Assembly (NCBI GenBank): GCA_024291935.2
Contig: CM044317.1
Span: 59,882,730 to 59,946,729, forward strand
Direction of reading: 5' to 3'
DNA: 64,000 nucleotides
DNA from: Okapia johnstoni
Lineage: Eukaryota > Chordata > Mammalia > Artiodactyla > Giraffidae
How positions within the stretch are numbered: the stretch's first letter is position 1; each line of letters begins with the position of its first letter. Both the position numbers and the translations under genes were made by a program. A model generated the notes under the pieces. The model had not been told where the DNA came from. It searched no databases and worked only from the letters and a program-made list of their open reading frames with translations. Positions 57,000 through 64,000 of this stretch are shown in pieces.

Positions 57000-57605
57000 A
57001 TTTTTTATTGAAGTATAGTAATGAACAGTATTGTCTTAGCTTTAGGTATACAGCAGAGTGATTCAGTTATATATGTGTATGTTTATATATATATATTCTT
57101 TTTCAGATTTTTTTCCATTATAAGTTATTGCAAGACATTGAATTTAGTTCCCTGTGTGATAGAGTACATCCTAGTTTATTTATTTTGTACATAGTAGTGT
57201 ATGTGTATTAATTCCAAACTTCTAATTTACCTCCCACCCACCACTTCCCCCTCTGGTAACCCTAAGTTTGTTTCCTATGTCTGTGGGTCTATTTATATTT
57301 TGTAAATAAGTTCATTTATATAATTTTTTAGGTTATACATATAAATGATATCATATATTATTTGCCTTTGTCTGGATTAACTTCACTTAATATGACAATC
57401 TCTAGGTCCATCCATGTTTCTGCAAATGGCATTATCTCATTCTGTCTTAATGGCTGAGTAATATGTAATCACATCTTTATCCATTCATCTGTTCATGGAC
57501 ACTTAGGTTGCTTCCATGTCTTGGCTATTATAAATGGTTCTGCTGTGAACATTGGGATGCATGAGTCTCTTTGAATTAGTTTTCTCCAGTTTCTTTTCAA
57601 CTGAA
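57000..57605 (-). repeat. L1 3' end, antisense
   Basis: From a T-rich start (TTTTTTATTGAAGTATAG) through the antisense 3' untranslated region (GAGTGATTCAGTTATATATG; CCCTCTGGTAACCCTAAG; TTTGTAAATAAGTTCATTTA) into antisense ORF2 3' sequence (TCTAGGTCCATCCATGTTTC; GGCTGAGTAATATGTAATCA; GGTTGCTTCCATGTCTTGGC). A (TA)n patch lies at about 57083-57099. It is the most continuous L1 3' end here. Confidence 0.92.
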
Positions 57606-57609
57606 GAGG

Positions 57610-59675
57610 TTAATTTCAGTTTTATTTTTTAATCTGTCTGTAATGGAGCAATCTAAGGTAAAATCATGTCCACCTTGAAAGTAAGATTTAATGACTAATT
57701 CATATAAGCAATTACATATCTTTTGTATCATGAATTAAATCATCAGTTTTAACCAACTTTGCAACAATTATAGAGCCATTGAAATCAAAGCCATAAAGGT
57801 TTGAGGGATCATCTCTGGTTAAATTATGTTAATCAGCAGTAATTGCTAAGAGCTTGTGGAATGTATATTCACATAACTAATACAATCTTAAAAAAAAATC
57901 TTAGGTCAGTCATTTTTTAAACTTTTATCTAGTTTCCAGTTATATTCTGGTGCACTCTATAAAAATCCTAAAAGAGTCCAGTTTTACTCAAGAAAGATGA
58001 TTGAAAATCTAGTAGAGTACTCAACGAAGATTTGTTGGATGGTTGGATGAATGAAGGGATCCATGATCATTTCCCATACAACTTTAAATTCTATCCTGCA
58101 TGGAGAAAGTGAAGCAAATGTGTTGCATGAAACATGTAGTATAATATTAACACAATCTTTCTTTCAACAGAAAGAGAAGGCTGTAGTGGAGGAGAACGTA
58201 ATTCCAGAAACATGGGTAAACATAACAAAAGCTCATTTGCCTTTTATTTGATCCAAGTGCACCTGGGAATCTGTATCATGCCCACTACACCTTCTCTTGT
58301 AGATACTGTTCATAGTAACACCCTCTTACCTTCCATATGATGATGCGCAGCATGCTGCAGTCACAGAATCAGTACATCAGAGCCTTTCACATTGTGGAGT
58401 AGAGAGATGTATACATATTATTTTAAAGCTACATCTCTTGCTTTGCTCTAGCTCCCTTCTTCCTAGCTTCCCCTGGTCTCTTCCTTGGCCTTCTTACCCC
58501 CCAGTAGGTAACTATATTCTTGCAGCCAGTGCACCATAACCTGGAGCATTCATAGTTGTACCTAGGGATTCAGGAACAGCTTCATACTCTTTGAGTTCCA
58601 GGTTGCATGCTCATGAAGCCAGCTCTGTAGGAGACCACTATCCAAGAGAAACGCCCCTGTTTGCAGGCCCAGGAGACCTAACTTGGGCATCTGTAACCAC
58701 TGGAGCCCGTTTCACTCTAGGGGAGCTGTGCTGTGCCTAAGGGAGAGAGGAGAAAATTCACTCAACCCACAGAGTTACTGTGTCTGCATAACCCAAATCT
58801 GTGCTTGTTTAGATTTCAAAAAATTGCTACCAGTTCTCAAATGCCAACAGCAGACACTGTATTTCTCTCCACTATCTAAATTATTGTTGGTCATTTTTAA
58901 GTCTGATTTTGTTGTCATTTTGTGGTCATGAAATTTTGAATGAGCAACAAAGTCAACACAAAATGATAATCATTTTGGCATATTTTATATTGATCTCTGA
59001 CCATATGCATATGTATATGTATGTTATATATGTAACATGTAATTTTCAGGTCTTAACAATGGTATACAAGAGCATATTGCATTTACTGAGATACTACACA
59101 AAAATCTAACACTCCAGTCACTTGATTAACAAAACTGCAGTCTTTCCTTAGTTTTCCATTCTCCAGTTATTCCTTCTAAAAATCTTTGCGATTGTGAGTG
59201 TCTCCATGTGTGTGGTGAGTTGGCAGGGGTGGGGTTCAAGAACACACTTGGAGTTTCTTCTTGACGCTCTGCCAAGAGTGGTCACTGGTGTCTGGTTCTT
59301 CTCCATTGTTAATTATAGTAGTTCTGTTGCTCCATCACCAGCCTCTAGACTGTGATGATCAGTGGCCTTATACTCTGGTCGCAAAGACACTATTTCTACA
59401 CTTCAAAACCAGGGATCTTAGTTTGGGTTTTCCAGAAGCAGGCCCTAAGTAAAAGATATAAATGAAAACCATGTATTTGGAAGATGAAGGAAACATTGTA
59501 AAGAAAAGACAAAACAAGACTGGAAAGGCAGGCAGCCCATACAGGAAGTTTTATCATGTTAGCTGCCACCATGGCAACTTGAGCTTGATGCCACTGGGGA
59601 ATATCCTAGTGCAGCACTGTCAGCTTCAGTTAAGGTCACTGAGATTGCTGGGCTGGAATGGGGTTTAAATGGACT
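57610..59675. other. Unassigned DNA
   Basis: AT-rich and unrecognised up to about 58250. The part 58300-58760 is more balanced in composition but shows no exon. 59410-59675 may hold a further old repeat that I cannot name. Confidence 0.5.
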
Positions 59676-59679
59676 ACCC

Positions 59680-59872
59680 AGACCAGCAGTTCTCACTACT
59701 GGCTGGTTATTGATGTCAACTTTAGAGCTCTGTAAAGTTACCAGCTCCTTGGGTCCCATCACAAACCTATTGAATCAGATTTGGGGAGGCAATATTGGGG
59801 AAAAGTTGAGGTAGGAATTAGCATCACTAAAAGCATGTCCAGGTGATGGCCAGGGTCGCCAGCTTTGGGAAT
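59680..59872 (+). repeat. MER5A-type hAT DNA transposon remnant
   Basis: ACCAGCAGTTCTCACTACTG at the left, CAGCTCCTTGGGTCCCATCA in the middle, ATTGAATCAGATTTGGGGAG and CATGTCCAGGTGATGGCC towards the right match the order of this non-autonomous hAT-Charlie element. The right terminal inverted repeat is lost or too diverged. Confidence 0.65.
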
Positions 59873-59944
59873 TACAGGCATAGACACAAACTGGTCATTC
59901 ATATACTAGATAGTTTTCCTTTGTACTTAAAATATAAATGATAA

Positions 59945-60400
59945 CAGAAGTGGTCTTTATTCGTCCCTTTCTTTCCAGTTCTATAGTCACCATGCCAGAT
60001 CAGGTCTTCACTAGCACTTGCCTGGATTGTTTAACAACCTCATAACTGATTTCCTCTGATCCTCATTCCACTTGGCCATTAACTGTTTTGGCCCCCAAGA
60101 CTCAGTTCTAGGTTCTACTCTGCCCACTCTAAACCACCTCCTTGGGGCATCACATCCACTTAAGTATGTAAAGATGATGCCTGCTTTTCTTTCTTCTGTA
60201 CACATTTTTTCATTGAGTTTCTAATCCATTCTTAGAATTGGCATTTGCTATGTCCTTGTTTAAATGTTTTGAAATTCAGTGTAACCAAAAGGGTTATGAC
60301 CCTCTTTTCCCCAACACCCTCTAAACTTTCTTCAAGTAAAAATCAGTCTTCTGAGCCTAGAATCCACATAACTCTACCACCTGACTGTAAGCAGCATTTC
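59945..60400 (+). repeat. L2 LINE fragments, sense
   Basis: GCCCCCAAGACTCAGTTCTA near 60091 and the following ~90 bp match L2 around the conserved RT block before the catalytic site. About 60265-60400 continues as the region downstream of it. About 59955-60050 resembles a more C-terminal L2 region, which is out of order, so two L2 pieces may be joined. Confidence 0.55.
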
Positions 60401-60404
60401 AGAT

Positions 60405-60910
60405 TTCATCTTTCCTTACAAGCCTGCAGCTAGCTGCTGGACACATCCAGCTGAGTGCTCTTTCCTCCTACTCACTCACTGTCTGCTCATCCTCTGTCTT
60501 CCTAGTACTCTGAGAAGTCTTTCTTCCAAGCCTTTGCTGGCCTTAGAATAGTACTTTCTAACCTTTTCTGTGCACAAATGTAAATATTTTACATGTTTTT
60601 GTTTAGCCTGTATACATACTTTTATATAACATTTAATTTTTATTGCTATCTAAATACCGGTTAGTTTCTAAAGCAATTGATATAGCATCATACTGGTTAT
60701 AAACACTAGCACTATGAAGAATGTTTCAGAGATTTTTTTCAAATAACTTAAAACGGGGAAATAACTATGAAGGTCTTTACTCCTGTGATTCAATATGTGA
60801 ATAATCTTTATCAGTCCAAGGGGTTATGAAAAACTGTTCAAATATGTTCCAGAACATCAGAAGAAAGGCCTCCTATAACTAAGCATTTTGGTTCTAATAA
60901 AACATTGATT
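60405..60910. other. Unassigned DNA
   Basis: No repeat or gene recognised between L2 pieces of opposite orientation. Confidence 0.5.
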
Positions 60911-60914
60911 CAAC

Positions 60915-61045
60915 TGTCGATCATTTATTCATTTATCCACTGAGAACACTGTCCTAGGCTGTAGAAATACAGCAATGAACCAGAGTCATAGGTTGTATGC
61001 TATCCAAGAGCTCATATTTCAGTTAAGGAGATGCACGATTCAAAG
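60915..61045 (-). repeat. L2 LINE 3' end, antisense
   Basis: TTTATTCATTTATCCACTGA, ACTGTCCTAGGCTGTAGAAA, TACAGCAATGAACCAGAGTC and AGAGCTCATATTTCAGTTA follow the antisense L2 3' end in order. Confidence 0.7.
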
Positions 61046-61144
61046 GCACAAAAGATGGAATGGAGTATTTTCATAGCCTTTTACTGAGGACCTAGTATGC
61101 TAGAGACCAGGGAGTAATTGGAACTCAATTTTTAAAAAATTAGG

Positions 61145-61285
61145 GTATGAATCCAGGGCCATCACTTGGTAGTAAGGTTATCTTGGGCTCATGAGAATCC
61201 CACAGATCTTAGTTTCTCCATCTGTAAAGTCAGTTTCTTAGGAGGAATAACACATCTAATATTCTTAGCAAACAGTGGAAACATG
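61145..61285 (+). repeat. MIR SINE, sense
   Basis: CCATCACTTGGTAGTAAGGT, TATCTTGGGCTCATGAGAAT and CTTAGTTTCTCCATCTGTAA AGT form the MIR core in order, with a degenerate 3' part. Confidence 0.7.
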
Positions 61286-61479
61286 GGAAATCATAGAAGT
61301 TGTGCTAATAAGAATAATGATAGTTGTTTTGATAATCTTTTGGTTTCAAGAGGGTGAGCAGTTTCATTGGTGAGTGACTTGCATTCTCATACCTCTCGAA
61401 CTTTTAACTATATTTCTTAAAGAATTCTCTGGGGATGAAATAATGCACTGCTGATAATTCCTTACATGTAAAGTGACAG

Positions 61480-61600
61480 ATGTTGTTTCATTTGACATTC
61501 ATAGGTTCTTTCTGGTATAAAGCCTTTGCTAATAGATGATACAAGTACAGTTCAGAAAGAATATCTTGCTTAAGGTCACATAACAAGTACTTCAAACTGT
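61480..61600 (-). repeat. MIR SINE, antisense (tentative)
   Basis: The stretch CTTGCTTAAGGTCACATAAC followed by AAGTACTTC corresponds to the antisense GCCCAAGGTCACACAGC block of MIR. The remainder is weak. Confidence 0.55.
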
Positions 61601-61604
61601 TCTG

Positions 61605-64000
61605 TATTATTCTAAGCATGCTAGATGTTTCTGACCTCAGTTTTTTCCCCCCAAAGGCAGGATAATCCTGCGTGGAAAAGAGGAGTAAGTCATTTTAAAA
61701 ATGTGAATACAGATAATCCTCATGAGGATGACTTGGTGGCCTTGCTACTTATAGGTCTCTGTATTGTTAAACACAGACTCAGCAGGCAAGCTTAAAGTGT
61801 GAACAGTGCTGCAGAAGAAGCTACTTAATATAGCCCATATCAAGGATATCTTGGGTATTCTAAAAGCTTTTTTGAATAGCTTGTATAGCTCTTTTATTAA
61901 TTCTTTCAGCATCTTGGATGCCTATTTTGTGAGAAATTCAATTTATGACTCTGGGAGTCAGAGAGTTTGTACAGGCATTACCTAAGAAGAACGAATATAG
62001 GAGCGCTTTCTAGGTTCTATTCCCAAAACATCTCCCTGATTTTTCTATCTGAATCAGTGCCTGTCTGTTCATTTTGACCAGGCAAGATAGAATTAGTAAG
62101 AGGAAGAGGAGAGATTGTAGGGCAGAAACAGTGGGTTTGCTCATTTCATACTTCTACTCCCCTTCTCCTTGCCTGCCTCTCATATAAAAGCAGAGCCTCA
62201 AATTCCCAGTCTCTCTTGTAGCTGCACGTAGCCAGGTTCTGCCCACTGTCAGCCAGTGCCTTCCTTCCCTTTCTTTCCTTTGTCCATAGTAAACAGATGA
62301 TTTTTGGAAGCAAGCGGTGTAAAAGCGGTACAGCAAGAAAGTTAGAGGCAGTCGAAACACTGTCTATCCCTTGACCTCTTGTATGAAATGAGTACACTAC
62401 AGAGTGTTGGAGTTTGATAAGCAGCTTTCTGCAATTTGCAGCTATCTGCAATAGTCAGATAAGAGACGACTTAACTCTCCAAACTCTGGTCCACAGATGC
62501 AATGTTTAATACTTCGGATTAGTGGGTGAAGCACCTGATGGGTATTGTGGGGAACTATTTAAAGACAGTGTGTCAGAAAGGTAAAGAACAGATTGATCCT
62601 TCACTATGTACTCAATAAGTAATGATTGTTTTGCTGCCTGAAAATAGAGATTTCTCCTCTTCTGGAGGGAAGTGATAGTTAAGAGCAAAGTGCTAGTTCC
62701 TTCTTATTTAAAAATAAGATGCATTTAAAAGAAGATAAACTTTTTAAAAAAGATATGTAAAGCCAGATTTCATTGTCTTCAATGGCAGTGCCAGAAAAAG
62801 GAAGGGTAATTTTGGGAAAAGGACTTTCCAGGGGTGGCTGGGAACCCAGAAAAATGAGCTCTCCTTTGAGTTCCACCAGTTTCTTTTCATACATCTTTGG
62901 CTAACTCGAGTACAGTTTTATGTTTAAGTTTCCTTATATTTTGAATATTATCCATAGTGCTTAGTCTGTCTCACCTCTTGCTCTTAAGAGGGTAAATGTG
63001 TGTTTTGCACTTTTGAGTATCTTTGAAAGGGAATGGTGTTCATGTGTCAAGAATGTGTGTGTGTGTCAGTCATTAATATTATTCTAACACATATCTAAGG
63101 AAAAATAACTCACCTGGTTACTGTCAAAACAGATTAAAACATTGGCCAATCCTCACATTGATATTTAGTGAAAACAAAATATGTTCTGTTCCAGTCTAAG
63201 TTGTGCCTAAGATCCATCTGCTCTGAATGGTAGAAGCAAAGATCAGGGATTCTGCTGCAACTATGGTCAATACATCTGTCAAAATAGTTTTTGATATGTT
63301 GTCATTTAGCTAAATAAATTTTAGAGACAAAAGAGCACTGAATGTTAGGAATACAACTGTAATATACTTGTAGAATTTATTCAGGGTTAAGATTTCCTAC
63401 CTCCTCTCCCATACTCAGTCTTACTCAGAATTCCTTGTCCCAGTAAAAAGCCCCCCATCCATTAAATCTGCAAACCAGCAAAGGTAATAATGATAATAAA
63501 GCCATCACTAACATGTCCGAAGAAAACTTCAGTTTATAAATTCTACAGATGTATCTGCCAATTTGATTATTGATCATCAAAGCACCAATGAAACCTAGGG
63601 CTGAGAATGGAAGCCAGATGATCAAAACTCCCTGATATTCTACAACAGGCTAGCAACCTAGAGAAGGAAAGCTGTGTGGAAAGTGGTGGGGTGCATTTGA
63701 AATAATGTTTGTTGTGGAAAGTCAGGCGCATGAGGATCTATTTCATTGTTCTTGAATTTTAATGGAATTTTTTTCCTGCTTCCTATAATTTTCTCCAGCA
63801 AAGAAATGAGGGCTTTTGGGTTGATATAGGACTATGGGTTTTAGAGCAAGATGACAAAAGGACAGATGGGCAAGGGAATTTGGGTTAAAGTGAGAAGATT
63901 TGTGAAATAGTATACCCTGAAATTTAAGCCCGATATATTGTGGAAGTAAAGAGAGGAGAGGTCTGAGAGCTTGATAAGCAATTTAGGCATCAATGTATGT
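61605..64000. other. Unassigned DNA to the window end
   Basis: No confident repeat or exon. The 62140-62460 part holds overlapping minus-strand frames of 68 and 101 codons without motifs and may be a diverged DNA transposon remnant. A short TG run lies at about 63050-63066. Confidence 0.5.

Noticed and set aside
62146..62451. 101-codon minus-strand frame as a gene
   Set aside because: No motif, no splice structure and no conserved domain; the sequence may be a diverged DNA transposon remnant.

Overview
This window looks like nuclear DNA of a pecoran ruminant (cattle, yak, buffalo, sheep or goat group). The diagnosis rests on about two dozen Bov-tA SINEs, one dimeric Bov-A2 SINE and four BovB (RTE) LINE fragments, a combination known only from ruminants. 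They lie on an older mammalian background of L1, L2, MIR, MLT1 and MER5-type fragments. I recognise no protein-coding exon, RNA gene, CpG island promoter or CRISPR-like array, so the window is best read as intergenic or deep intronic. Every longer open frame I could explain comes from a repeat; the rest are short, start at arbitrary ATGs and resemble no family I know.

Layout. 1-5 kb: a sense L2 interrupted by two Bov-tA copies, a second related L2-bearing segment at 2.2 kb, an antisense L2 and an antisense L1. 5-13.4 kb: mostly unique AT-rich DNA with two MIRs, an unassigned GC-richer block (8.44-9.19 kb) and an antisense L1 ORF2 fragment (10.5-11.2 kb). 13.47-13.97 kb: a 500-bp solo LTR. 14.65-15.04 kb: a tandem duplication carrying (TG)n. 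15-29 kb: mainly unique DNA with scattered SINEs, L2 pieces and one ERVL-like LTR end.

29.2-38.3 kb is the retroelement-dense core: three BovB fragments, several L1 3' ends (one apparently 5'-inverted, one carrying a nested younger L1), a Bov-A2, and an MLT1 split by a Bov-tA. 38.3-51.8 kb alternates unique DNA with Bov-tA, L1, L2 and BovB pieces. 51.9-57.0 kb is the longest stretch with almost no recognisable repeat. 57.0-64.0 kb holds an antisense L1 3' end, a MER5A-like element, L2 and MIR fragments.

Nothing here works together as a pathway. The functional link visible is parasitic: Bov-tA SINEs and BovB LINEs carry the same 3' end, which fits the established view that BovB machinery mobilises Bov-tA. 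Several insertions keep readable target-site duplications (for example 51618-51631/51821-51834, 33522-33535/33698-33711, 32969-32982/33868-33881), so the order of insertions can be reconstructed. I found no undescribed biological system. Family names rest on recalled consensus sequences, not on a database search, and edges without a target-site duplication are good to roughly 10-30 bp.
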